A DNA stretch of 39,519 nt from JBHHYS01 sp046757645 (lineage in GTDB: Bacteria > Acidobacteriota > Terriglobia > Acidiferrales > 2-02-FULL-67-57): NCBI GenBank assembly GCA_046757645.1, contig JBHHYS010000012.1:1-39519 (forward strand), in the 5' to 3' direction. The stretch's first letter is position 1; each line of letters begins with the position of its first letter. Positions 7,640 to 15,323 of this stretch are shown piece after piece. A model generated the notes under the pieces. The model had not been told where the DNA came from. It did no database searches and worked only from the letters and a program-made list of their open reading frames with translations. A program made the position numbers and the translations under genes.

Positions 7640-7669
7640 ATCTTAAAGCCGCGCCCGCAGGCAAATCAA
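7640..7669 (-). promoter_or_regulatory. Probable promoter of the S9 peptidase gene
   Basis: On the minus strand TTGATT (7669-7664), an 18-base spacer, then TAAGAT (7645-7640). The element from TTTGATAC through TAAGAT parallels the one at 1780-1829 upstream of the serine hydrolase. The inverted motif at 7677-7694 abuts its upstream side and could be an operator. Confidence 0.5.
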
Positions 7670-7676
7670 CGCGCGC

Positions 7677-7694
7677 GGTGTATCAAACCACACC
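7677..7694. repeat. Short inverted-repeat motif GGTGT-N8-ACACC, copy 2
   Basis: GGTGT-ATCAAACC-ACACC, extended by one C/G pair on each side (CGGTGT/ACACCG). It sits just upstream of the S9 peptidase promoter and matches 57-74 in arms and most of the loop. The position fits a regulatory site; the repetition alone would also fit a dispersed repeat. Confidence 0.4.
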
Positions 7695-7735
7695 GTTTGT
7701 GACAGTCTGGATAGTGTGGGTTGCCAAAGCAAGAA

Positions 7736-8359
7736 TCAGGCCGGGACGGAGGCCTTGGCAGCAATTGCCTCGTAGCTTTTCACACAGCGTTGAACTGTGC
7801 TTGCCGTCGTGCCGTAGCGAATGGCCAGCTGCCGTAGACTCCCTTCGCCTCGTCGATACGCCTCCGTGATGGCCCTCCGCATCTCCTGAGTCAGCAACGT
7901 CCGAGGCGGCCGACCTATCCTCTTCCCCTTGGCCCTGGCATTCCTCATCCCAGCGAGCACCCGCTCCCGGATGCAGTCCCGTTCAAACTCGGCAAAGGCG
8001 CTGATGATTTGAAAGAGCAGCTTGCCAGTGGTGGTTGTGAAGTCGAGTCCCTCTGAGAAGCTCACCAGTTCGATGGCCAGGCCTCGGAAGTATTCCATCA
8101 GCCGCACTAAATGAACCAGGCTACGTCCGAGGGGGTCGAGTTTCCAGACCAACACGACATTAAACTTACCAGCATGGGCATCAGCTAGCATTCTGTCCAA
8201 AGCAGGGCGGGAATCTCTTGCCCCACTTACGCCTTCATCGCAATACTTACCGACAATCGCGAATCCGCGACGGGCAGCCAGTTCTCTCAAGTCACGCAGT
8301 TGCATTTCGACAGCCTGCCCTTGGCTCGTGCTAACACGAGCGTAGATTGCTGCTTTCAT
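7736..8359 (-). CDS. Serine recombinase (resolvase/invertase family), possibly inactive
   Basis: 207 residues: an N-terminal catalytic domain (about 1-135) and a C-terminal helix-turn-helix (about 160-200, GSLRQLAIRYGTTASTVQR), the size of small resolvases and invertases. The nucleophile is Ser10 in YARVSTSQGQ. The conserved K-L-D-R-L-G-R-S block reads KLDPLGRS (residues 73-80). The first arginine of that block, which supports catalysis in gamma-delta resolvase and relatives, is proline here; a single CGC to CCC change would explain it. ATG 8359 matches the family N-terminus, although the nearest AAGGAGG lies 24 bases upstream. No partner recombination sites were recognised. Confidence 0.85.
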   Translation of the reverse strand: MKAAIYARVSTSQGQAVEMQLRDLRELAARRGFAIVGKYCDEGVSGARDSRPALDRMLADAHAGKFNVVLVWKLDPLGRSLVHLVRLMEYFRGLAIELVSFSEGLDFTTTTGKLLFQIISAFAEFERDCIRERVLAGMRNARAKGKRIGRPPRTLLTQEMRRAITEAYRRGEGSLRQLAIRYGTTASTVQRCVKSYEAIAAKASVPA

Positions 8360-8361
8360 AA

Positions 8362-8523
8362 TTTCTTGCCAAAGATCGAAAAATTCCTCCTTGCAGGAGC
8401 GGGGCATCCCAGCACGAGCACCGCGGCACCTTCGGCCGTATCCCGAAGGGATGCGCGGTCTGCGAGGAGTCGAAACTCGAAGAGCTCGGCAAAGACCTCA
8501 TGGAGGATATTCCCGCGACGTGA
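8362..8523 (+). pseudogene. Possible 3' remnant of a gene with a CxxC motif
   Basis: One plus-strand frame, open from 8362 to a TGA at 8521-8523, encodes about 53 residues without an ATG near its beginning. Its last 40 residues look protein-like (EHRGTFGRIPKGCAVCEESK, then LEELGKDLMEDIPAT). The stop overlaps the GTG of the next small frame, as in coupled genes. It starts right at the end of the recombinase gene, so it may be the tail of a gene truncated by that insertion. No family was recognised and the case is weak. Confidence 0.25.
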
Positions 8524-8693
8524 GCCCGATCGGCATAGCGCTCGCCCTGATGCTACTTCTCGCCCTCGCCTGGGCGCTATGCCGGATCCTGCTTTTTGCT
8601 GTGCGTATCTTCCTGCGTCTGTTCCTGTGCGTAGCGTGCATGCTCCTCGGCATCGCGGTAGTCGTTGCCTTCCTCGTTCTTTCCGTACGGTAA
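8520..8693 (+). CDS. Small membrane protein, hypothetical
   Basis: 57 residues from GTG 8520, almost entirely hydrophobic, with two likely membrane helices (IGIALALMLLLALAWALC and FLCVACMLLGIAVVVAFLVL) separated by a short arginine-containing turn. GGAGG at 8502-8506 is a distant ribosome site. The frame overlaps the end of the preceding possible remnant by the GTGA overlap typical of coupled genes. No family recognised; hydrophobic frames can arise by chance, so confidence is low. Confidence 0.35.
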   Translation: MSPIGIALALMLLLALAWALCRILLFAVRIFLRLFLCVACMLLGIAVVVAFLVLSVR

Positions 8694-9152
8694 CCCCCGC
8701 CAAAATCTGTGACCCGCCTCTTTGTTCGCCATCCACTAAATTCTTTGGTCATCTCACCCCCTTTTCTCCCTCGCCCTCTCATGCTAGAGTCGGCAATTCG
8801 AAGGAGCGAAATGCGCGATTTCACCGAGAACCCCATGCGGGCCCGAGAACCCAATTCCATGCTGTCCGTTTTACTGTCCATTCCGGCGTCTGACGAGAGG
8901 GAAACGCGGGAACGGGCGAGACTAGAGAGAGTGGCCTTAGCATGGATAAATACAGCGTTTTCTTGCAAGTGGCTGATTTGAGTGGGTGCAGGAGAAGGTG
9001 AGCGCTGGAATCTTACCTTCCGCACCATCCCGATGCAGCAGAACGCACTCAGCGAACCCAGTGAGTCGAAAGGCTCGTTCTTGAAATTTCCTCCCGGTTG
9101 CTTTTGCCATCTCTATTCTTACCGACGGCAGCTCCTCTGGCGGAGGTATCAC
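8694..9152. other. Sparse stretch upstream of the DUF885 gene
   Basis: About 460 bases whose only candidate gene is the 56-codon frame at 8811-8981. No promoter or stem-loop stood out. The plus-strand frame that runs into the DUF885 gene from 8982 lacks a ribosome site and protein-like content before 9153. Confidence 0.4.
8811..8981 (+). CDS. Possible short protein, hypothetical
   Basis: 56 residues, starting MRDFTENPMRAREP and ending in a hydrophobic tail (VALAWINTAFSCKWLI). Support is the ribosome site AAGGAG four bases before ATG 8811. It lacks any recognised domain and has a run of charged residues (DERETRERARLER). It may be a real small protein or a chance frame. Confidence 0.3.
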   Translation: MRDFTENPMRAREPNSMLSVLLSIPASDERETRERARLERVALAWINTAFSCKWLI

Positions 9153-10970
9153 GTGAACGGCTATATGACACGACTACTCTTGGCATCCTTCTCTCTGCTT
9201 TTGCTGTGCTCCGCGAGTGCCGGGGCAGGTCAATCGGCACCCGTGGCCGAGGGCTTCGCGCAACTGGCGGAGGAATTCCTGCAGGGCTACTTGGCGCTTT
9301 CCCCGATCACTGCCACCTACCTCGGCTATCACCAGTACACCGACCCGAAGACCGGCGTGGTGGTGCGCCTGGACGAGCGGCTGGATGACGTCAGCCCCGC
9401 CGGCATCGACGAGCAGCTCGCCTTTTTGCATACGTTTCGCAGCCGGCTGCGCCGGGAAGTCCCGGTGGCGGGGCTCGATTCCCAGACCCGCGCGGACTAC
9501 GAGTTGCTGCGGGATGTCATTGAACTCAACCTGCTTGAGCTGGAGCGGATCGAATCCTACCGGCACAAACCCCAGCTCTATGTCGAAGCCCTGGGCACGG
9601 CGATTTTCGTTCCTCTGGCGGTGGAATACGCCCCCCGCGAAGAGCGCCTCCAGCACATCCTGGCGCGGCTGGAGCAGCTGCCTGCTTTTCTGGCCGCCGC
9701 CCGAGAGAATCTTGTTTCGACCGCTCCCATCTTTCTCCGCACCGCCGTGGAAGAAAACAAAGGCAACATCAGCTTGATTCAGGCGGCGGTGAAGACCCTG
9801 GTCCCCGAATCGGGTCCCTTGGCGGAACGCTACCCGCGCGTGGCCGCGGCGGCGGTGGCCGCCCTGGAGGCGTTCAACCAGTGGCTGGAGACGGACTTGG
9901 GGTCGCGGGCCACCGATTCCTGGCGCCTGGGCAAGACGCTCTACCCCGCCAAGCTGCGCTACGCCCTGGGCACAGACCTGACCGCGCTAACCATTCTCCG
10001 CGATGCCCAGCGGGGGCTGGTTCGTGTGCGGGGGGAGATGCTGCGCACCGCCGAGCCCTTGCATCGCCAGTGGTTCCCTGACCATGGCGAGCATAGTGAC
10101 CTCTCCGGGGAGGAGCGCGAGAACGTCATCATCCGCGAAGTGCTGGACCGTATCGCCGAGGACCACCCCCGGCCGGAGCGCCTCTTTGCGCAGGTGCGAC
10201 AAGACGTCAAAGACTTGCAGGCCTTCTTGGCGGAAAAGCAACTGCTGACTCTCACCGGACGGGAAAACTTGCAGGTGATTGAGACCCCGCCGTTCATGCG
10301 GGGCATCTATGGCGTGGCGGGTTTCTGGCCGGCGCCGCCCCTGCAGCCGGAGCTGGGCGCCTTCTACCTGGTGACCCCCATCCCCGAGGATTGGACGGCG
10401 GAGCAGGTGGAATCGAAACTGCGGGAATATAACGACTATATGCTCGAGATTCTCACCATCCACGAGGCCCTGCCCGGCCACTACATCCAATTTGAGCACG
10501 CAGCCTCCATCGAGCCGGAGTGGCGCCGCATCCTCCGCGGCGTATTCGGGAACACGCCCAACGTCGAAGGCTGGGCCACCTATGCCCAGGACGTTGTCCT
10601 CCAGGCCGGCTTCCGGGACGCCGACCCCCGCTTGGCTCTCACCAACCAGAAGATGCTGCTGCGAGTGCTGGCCAACGCCATCCTAGATGTGCGCATGCAC
10701 ACCGGGGAAATGAGCGACGAAGAAGCGCTCGACCTTATGATCAACCGCACCTTCCAGGAAAAAGCGGAAGCGGAGGGAAAGTTGCGCCGCGCCAAGCTCT
10801 CCTCGACCCAACTCCCCAGTTACTTCGTGGGGTGGCGCGAGTGGTGGCGGCTGCGGCGCGATTTCGAACGGCAGCGGGGGGAGAAGTTCTCCTTGGCCGA
10901 TTTCCACAACCGGGCCCTGGCGGCGGGTGCCGTGAACCTGCGCTCTCTGCGGCGGCTGTTGCTCCGCTAG
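9153..10970 (+). CDS. DUF885 family secreted metallopeptidase-like protein
   Basis: 605 residues. An N-terminal signal peptide (LLLASFSLLLLCSASAGAG) predicts export. The DUF885 signature is clear: LSPITATYLGYH near the N-terminus, and a zinc-site motif HEALPGH (H-E-x-x-P-G-H) in ILTIHEALPGHYIQFEHA near residue 450, followed by a conserved NVEGWATYAQ segment. Members are thought to be zinc-dependent carboxypeptidase-like enzymes; substrates are mostly undefined. GTG 9153 is preferred because GGAGG lies six bases upstream; ATG 9165 in the same frame would also work. Length is typical for the family. It is followed by a 340-base gap before the CBS protein, so the two are probably separate transcripts. 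Confidence 0.88.
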   Translation: MNGYMTRLLLASFSLLLLCSASAGAGQSAPVAEGFAQLAEEFLQGYLALSPITATYLGYHQYTDPKTGVVVRLDERLDDVSPAGIDEQLAFLHTFRSRLRREVPVAGLDSQTRADYELLRDVIELNLLELERIESYRHKPQLYVEALGTAIFVPLAVEYAPREERLQHILARLEQLPAFLAAARENLVSTAPIFLRTAVEENKGNISLIQAAVKTLVPESGPLAERYPRVAAAAVAALEAFNQWLETDLGSRATDSWRLGKTLYPAKLRYALGTDLTALTILRDAQRGLVRVRGEMLRTAEPLHRQWFPDHGEHSDLSGEERENVIIREVLDRIAEDHPRPERLFAQVRQDVKDLQAFLAEKQLLTLTGRENLQVIETPPFMRGIYGVAGFWPAPPLQPELGAFYLVTPIPEDWTAEQVESKLREYNDYMLEILTIHEALPGHYIQFEHAASIEPEWRRILRGVFGNTPNVEGWATYAQDVVLQAGFRDADPRLALTNQKMLLRVLANAILDVRMHTGEMSDEEALDLMINRTFQEKAEAEGKLRRAKLSSTQLPSYFVGWREWWRLRRDFERQRGEKFSLADFHNRALAAGAVNLRSLRRLLLR

Positions 10971-11312
10971 CCCGTCAAGGTCTTCGGGTTGGACGATGCG
11001 CTGGTGTTGTCCCCGCTCTCGTCGGGCTGTGAGTTTAGCTTTCGAGGAATGTCCTTATTGTTCCTCCGCCGCGGATCCACCATCCTCCTTGCCTGCGGCC
11101 ACGGTCGAACCCCCGCCCGCAGGAGCGTCCCCGGCCGAACCGCTGGTGGCAACCCGCCCGCCGACCCCAACGCCTCGGGGAGCGGCTGCCGAGTTGAGCG
11201 GGATCGGGCTCTTGTCTCTCCCCCCGCTGCCTCGCAGCCACGCCTGCCGAACGGCTTGACTTCGGAGCGCGCGTGTGTTCGGATAAGAACCAACTGGAGT
11301 CGGGGGGAAGCG
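10971..11312. other. Intergenic stretch between DUF885 and CBS genes
   Basis: 342 bases without a supported gene. A short plus-strand frame here (10996-11259) contains ECPYCSSA followed by a Pro/Ala-rich run, but lacks a ribosome site and a recognisable fold. No promoter of good quality was seen. Confidence 0.4.
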
Positions 11313-11741
11313 ATGAGTGCACCCAAGCTCGTGGGGGAGATTATGACCCGGAACGTTAGCACCGTTGACCACGAGGCCACACTGCTGGACGCGGTGCTGC
11401 TCTTGCGCTCCAGCGGCTTTCGCCATTTGCCCGTGGTCAACAACGGTCGGGTGGTGGGCGTGCTCTCCGACCGCGACTTGCAGCGCGCCTCCCCATCGAT
11501 GCTCGCGAAGCTTTCCCCCGAAGAGTACAACCGCATCTTCGAAACCACCCCCATCACCAAGGTGATGGCGCGCGATCCGGTGACCGTAACCCCCGAGACA
11601 CCCGTGAAGGACGTGGTGCAGCTCATGCACGATGAGAAGTTTGGTTCCCTGCCGGTGGTGGAGGGAGGGAAGAAATTGGTGGGGATCGTTACCACCACCG
11701 ACCTGCTCGGCGTCCTCCACAAATTGCTCCTCGAGGCCTGA
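11313..11741 (+). CDS. CBS-domain pair protein
   Basis: 142 residues made of two CBS domains (about 8-62 and 78-135). The first has IMTRNVSTVDHEATLLDAV and GRVVGVLSDRDL, the second VMARDPVTVTPETPVKDVV and KLVGIVTTTDLL. Such pairs form a Bateman module that binds adenine nucleotides (AMP, ATP, SAM) and regulates other proteins. No enzyme domain is attached, so this is a stand-alone sensor whose partner is not evident; the next gene, a 2-oxoacid dehydrogenase, is one possibility on position only. ATG 11313 follows a GGGGGAAG ribosome site. Confidence 0.88.
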   Translation: MSAPKLVGEIMTRNVSTVDHEATLLDAVLLLRSSGFRHLPVVNNGRVVGVLSDRDLQRASPSMLAKLSPEEYNRIFETTPITKVMARDPVTVTPETPVKDVVQLMHDEKFGSLPVVEGGKKLVGIVTTTDLLGVLHKLLLEA

Positions 11742-11934
11742 AAACGGCTTCCGGCGGTTCCCCGCCTCTGGATTGGCAGTCCCGACCTGCTCCCGCCTAC
11801 CGGTCCCTGGGGCTATCCCTCTGGCCGCGGGTGGGCAAGCGCGGTGAAAAATCCACGCCAATGTGCTTCTGCGCCGCTGCACCGCCGACCCGATGCGAAG
11901 GTGAAGCAGCGAACGGCCCGCAGGCGGATAACGG

Positions 11935-11963
11935 TTGCGCCGGCCGCCGCCAGCGATTAAAAT
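11935..11963 (+). promoter_or_regulatory. Possible promoter of the E1 dehydrogenase gene
   Basis: TTGCGC (11935-11940), a 17-base spacer, then TAAAAT (11958-11963). The -10 is strong and the -35 is only half-conserved. A start near 11970 would leave a leader of about 22 bases to ATG 11992. Confidence 0.4.
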
Positions 11964-11991
11964 TGTTTTCGGTTGTCGGGGAGAAAAGCGA

Positions 11992-14136
11992 ATGGCACCC
12001 CAAGCGCGTGTCAAGGAAGTGCGCGCCAAAGCGGAGAAGGAACGCTGCCACGGCCTCGACCGTGATGCCCTGGTCCGCATCTACCGGACTATGTATCTGT
12101 CGCGGAAGCTGGATGACCGCGAGATGCAGCTCAAGCGCCAGCAGAAAACCTTCTTCCAAATCAGCGGGGCCGGCCACGAAGCAGTTCTGGTGGCGGCTGG
12201 CTTGGCGCTCAAGCCCGCCTACGACTGGTTCTATCCCTACTACCGCGACCGGGCGCTTTGCCTCACCCTGGGGATGACGCCGCTCGAGCAGTTGCTCGAA
12301 GCTGTGGGAGCCAAACAGGACCCCAGCTCCGGGGGCCGGCAGATGCCTTCGCACTGGGGCCACCGGAAACTCAACATCGTCTCCCAATCCTCGCCCACCG
12401 GCACCCAGTGGCTGCAAGCCGTGGGTTGCGCCGAGGCGGGCGTTTACTACACCGAGTTGCCCGAAGCGGCCAAAACCGCCGGCGCCCGGTTCGAGAAGGA
12501 TGAAGTGGTTTACGTCTCCGGCGGCGACGGCACCACCAGTGAGGGCGAGTTCTACGAAGCCCTGAATACCGCCTGCAATAAGAAACTGCCCGTCTTGTTC
12601 CTGGTGGAAGACAACGGCTACGCCATCAGCGTGCCCGTTGAAGTGCAGACCCCCGGCGGCAGCATTTCCAAATTGGTGAAGTCCTTTCCCGACCTGCAGG
12701 TGTTGACCTGCGACGGCACGGACCCGGTTGAGAGCTACGGGGCGCTGAGCCAGGGGGTGAAGCACTGCCGGCAGCGCCGCGGGCCCGCACTGGTGCACGC
12801 TCTCGTCATCCGTCCCTACTCCCATTCGATGTCGGATGATGAGCGGCTCTACCGCCCGGACAAAGAGCGGGAAGAAGAGGCGCGGCGGGATCCCATTCCC
12901 CGGTTCGGGCTCTTCCTGATCCGGGAGGGCATTCTGGAAGAGGAGCAGTTGGAGCGGCTGGAGAAGGAAGTTGACACCCAGATTCGGCAAGCCACTGACC
13001 AGGTCTTGACAGCGGAAATTCCTTCCCCGGAGAGTGTTTCCCTCTACGTCTACTCGCCGGACGTGGACCCCACCGCACCCGCCTTTTCCACCCCGGCGAA
13101 GACCGACGGCGAGCCGAAGACGATGGTGGACTTGATCAACGCCTGCCTGCAGGACGAGATGGCCCGGGACCCTGGCATCGTCGTTTTCGGCGAGGACGTG
13201 GCGGACTGCAGCCGGGAAGAATACTTGGAGGTGGTGAAGGGCAAAGGCGGGGTCTTCAAGTGCACGCATGGATTGCAGCGGCGCTACGGCAGCCGGCGCG
13301 TGTTCAACTCCCCGCTGGCGGAGGCGAACATCATCGGCCGCGCCATCGGGATGGCCACCCGAGGGCTGAAGCCGGTGGTGGAGATTCAATTCTTCGACTA
13401 CGTTTGGCCGGCGATGATGCAGCTGCGCAACGAAATGGCGCTGATGCGCTGGCGGTCCAACAACCACTTCAAGTGCCCCGCCGTGGTGCGCGTCCCCATC
13501 GGAGGCTACCTGGGCGGCGGCTCCATCTATCACAGCCAGTCCGGCGAGGTCATCTTTGCTCATATTCCCGGCCTGCGGGTGGTCATGCCTGCGACTGCCC
13601 TCGACGCCAACGGCCTACTGCGCACCGCCATCCGCTGCGACGATCCCGTACTGTTCCTCGAGCCCAAGCACCTCTACCGTCAAGCACACAACCGCGCCCC
13701 CTATCCCGGGCCTGATTACATGATTCCCTTCGGGAAGGCGAAGCGCGTCCGGGAGGGGACGGCCCTGACCATCGTCACCTACGGCTCGCTGGTAATTCGT
13801 TCTCTGCAGGCCGCCAATACGCTGGAGAAGGAAGACAGCGTGTCAGTGGAACTCCTCGACCTGCGCTCCCTCAGCCCCTACGACTGGGAGGCCATCAGCG
13901 AATCGATCCGCAAGACCAACCGCGCCTTGGTGGTCCACGAGGATTCACTCTCCTGGGGCTACGGCGCCGAGATTGCCGCCCGCATCAGCGACGAGCTCTT
14001 CGAGCACCTCGACGCCCCCGTGCGCCGGGTGGCGGCGCTCGACACCTTCTGCGCCTACCACCCCGTGCTGGAGAACGCCATCCTGCCGCAGACCGACGAT
14101 GTGCTCCGCGCCGCCCGCGAACTCTTGGCCTTTTAG
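11992..14136 (+). CDS. Fused alpha-beta E1 component of a 2-oxoacid dehydrogenase
   Basis: 714 residues. The N-terminal half (about 20-360) is an E1-alpha: RTMYLSRKLDDREMQ, then the thiamine diphosphate site GGDGTTSEGEFYEAL near residue 178, ending in VEDNGYAISVP. The C-terminal half, from about residue 378 (MVDLINACLQDEM), is an E1-beta: VVFGEDVAD, FNSPLAEANIIGRAIGMA, and a transketolase C-terminal domain (LRSLSPYDWEAI). It decarboxylates a 2-oxoacid and transfers the acyl group to lipoyl-E2. The beta half resembles the branched-chain (2-oxoisovalerate) type. Fusion of the two chains is a known variant. E2 and E3 genes are not adjacent. The start is ATG 11992 after GGGGAGAAAAG. Confidence 0.9.
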   Translation: MAPQARVKEVRAKAEKERCHGLDRDALVRIYRTMYLSRKLDDREMQLKRQQKTFFQISGAGHEAVLVAAGLALKPAYDWFYPYYRDRALCLTLGMTPLEQLLEAVGAKQDPSSGGRQMPSHWGHRKLNIVSQSSPTGTQWLQAVGCAEAGVYYTELPEAAKTAGARFEKDEVVYVSGGDGTTSEGEFYEALNTACNKKLPVLFLVEDNGYAISVPVEVQTPGGSISKLVKSFPDLQVLTCDGTDPVESYGALSQGVKHCRQRRGPALVHALVIRPYSHSMSDDERLYRPDKEREEEARRDPIPRFGLFLIREGILEEEQLERLEKEVDTQIRQATDQVLTAEIPSPESVSLYVYSPDVDPTAPAFSTPAKTDGEPKTMVDLINACLQDEMARDPGIVVFGEDVADCSREEYLEVVKGKGGVFKCTHGLQRRYGSRRVFNSPLAEANIIGRAIGMATRGLKPVVEIQFFDYVWPAMMQLRNEMALMRWRSNNHFKCPAVVRVPIGGYLGGGSIYHSQSGEVIFAHIPGLRVVMPATALDANGLLRTAIRCDDPVLFLEPKHLYRQAHNRAPYPGPDYMIPFGKAKRVREGTALTIVTYGSLVIRSLQAANTLEKEDSVSVELLDLRSLSPYDWEAISESIRKTNRALVVHEDSLSWGYGAEIAARISDELFEHLDAPVRRVAALDTFCAYHPVLENAILPQTDDVLRAARELLAF

Positions 14137-14142
14137 CAAAGT

Positions 14143-14291
14143 GCTGAAAAAATTCTGCGACTCGGTCATTCTCAGGGCCCCAATGCGACGAAGAATCCCA
14201 GCAAATTGTTGGCGCCAGCAAAGCCAGATTCTGCGCCGGCTGGCCGCGGGCAGGCTTCACTCAGAATGACGGCCAAGGAAGCTTTTTCAGC
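14143..14291. repeat. Long imperfect inverted repeat (GCTGAAAAA ... TTTTTCAGC)
   Basis: Outer arms GCTGAAAAA (14143-14151) and TTTTTCAGC (14283-14291) are perfect complements. Inside them GTCATTCTCAG (near 14165) faces CTCAGAATGAC (near 14254) with one mismatch, and GACGAAGAATC faces GATTCTGCGCC partly. The inner part is the same type of element as 32539-32639. It starts seven bases after the E1 stop codon and may act as its 3' structure. Confidence 0.6.
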
Positions 14292-14356
14292 AACGGCGGT
14301 AGGGGCGAGGGAACTTTTTTCGGGCGACGCTCGTAGGAATCCACTGAGGGGAACTG

Positions 14357-14677
14357 ATGATTTGCTATAACTGCCAGAAGGAGATTCTGGAGGGGTCGCG
14401 TTACTGCTACCACTGCGGGGCGGCGCAGAAGCCGCTCAGCCCCCCGCCCATATCCCGCCGACCCTTGCGGCGCTCCCGCAGAAACAAGGCCATCGCCGGC
14501 GTCTGCGCCGGTTTTGGGGAGTACTTTGATCTGGATGTGGCGTTGGTGCGGATTGTGTGGGCGATCGTGACCGTCTTCAGCGGGATTGTCGCCGGGGTGT
14601 TGGCCTACCTGATCTGCTGGATCGTCATTCCCCAGGAAGAACTGGAGCCCGGGCAGCCCGTCCCCGCTTCCCCCTGA
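14357..14677 (+). CDS. PspC domain protein with N-terminal zinc ribbon
   Basis: 106 residues. A zinc ribbon is formed by C3xxC6 and C17xxC20 (MICYNCQ...YCYHCGAA). A basic linker leads to a PspC domain (about 37-95): NKAIAGVCAGFGEYFDLDVALVRIVW, then a membrane helix (IVAGVLAYLICWIVIP). PspC proteins sense or respond to envelope stress at the inner membrane. The domain order, ribbon then PspC, is common outside the proteobacterial psp operon. ATG 14357 is preceded by GAGGGG. No other psp genes are near. Confidence 0.85.
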   Translation: MICYNCQKEILEGSRYCYHCGAAQKPLSPPPISRRPLRRSRRNKAIAGVCAGFGEYFDLDVALVRIVWAIVTVFSGIVAGVLAYLICWIVIPQEELEPGQPVPASP

Positions 14678-14683
14678 TTCTCC

Positions 14684-14698
14684 CCGGGAGATTCCCGG
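14684..14698. terminator. Short stem-loop between convergent genes
   Basis: CCGGGA-GAT-TCCCGG, midway between the PspC stop and the DoxX stop. It is well positioned to serve both convergent transcripts, but the stem is short and no T-run follows on either strand. Confidence 0.3.
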
Positions 14699-14724
14699 TC
14701 TCGAATTGAATCCGTTGGCCGTGC

Positions 14725-15147
14725 TCAGGCTCTGTCTTTGAACACCAGGCGGTCGAGCGAAATCGCCCCCGCGCCCACAGTCAGCAACAAAAAGGCCAGC
14801 ACGGAGAGCACCAGCGGATATTCGTCGCCGCCGCGGCCCAAAAAGCCGAAGAGACCCCGTTCGGCCGCCTGCCAGTGCACCCTCACGAAGGCCAGGAAAA
14901 ACTCGCCGGCGATCAAAAACGCCGCGATGCGGGTGAACAACCCCACCCCCAACAGCAGTCCTCCGAAAAATTCCACTGCGCCGGCAACGTAGACTGTCCA
15001 GGTGGGAAATCCCATCTGGGGGAAGCGTTCGAGATACATGGCGTTGTCGAAAAGTTTCGGGAAGCCGTGAGCCATCAAGATACCTCCCACCACCACCCGG
15101 ACGAGCAAGAGCCCCACTGGTCTGAGCGCATTGAGCTTTGCCAACAT
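14725..15147 (-). CDS. DoxX family membrane protein
   Basis: 140 residues with four likely membrane helices (GLLLVRVVVGGILMAHG, YVAGAVEFFGGLLLGVGLF, IAAFLIAGEFFLAFV, YPLVLSVLAFLLLTVGAGA). The HGFPKLF block after helix 1 and the EFFGGLLL block are typical of DoxX/MauE-like proteins. Family roles include membrane-bound quinone-linked redox steps and resistance to thiol or oxidative stress; the specific activity here is unknown. AAAGGAGG lies just before ATG 15147. It stands alone between the PspC gene (convergent) and the end of leuB. Confidence 0.85.
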   Translation of the reverse strand: MLAKLNALRPVGLLLVRVVVGGILMAHGFPKLFDNAMYLERFPQMGFPTWTVYVAGAVEFFGGLLLGVGLFTRIAAFLIAGEFFLAFVRVHWQAAERGLFGFLGRGGDEYPLVLSVLAFLLLTVGAGAISLDRLVFKDRA

Positions 15148-15323
15148 GGGCCCTCCTTTGCCGGCCTGTTTACCATCACCGGAGACCCATTTGCAATAAT
15201 CGTGATGGGTCCAGCGGCGGTTCGAGGTGGGTGCGGGGAGGAAGCGGTCGCCTTCGGCGCCGCCGGGCAGCTCACCGGGGAAGGCTATCTAGGTCTGGAG
15301 ATTGAAAACCACTCCTGCTTCGC

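Noticed and set aside
10996..11259. Plus-strand frame with ECPYCSSA then a Pro/Ala-rich stretch
   Set aside because: A single CxxC and composition bias are not enough; no ribosome site or family match.
11797..13563. Minus-strand open frame of 588 codons
   Set aside because: Antisense to the E1 dehydrogenase; long antisense frames are common in GC-rich DNA and the His/Gln-rich product resembles no protein.
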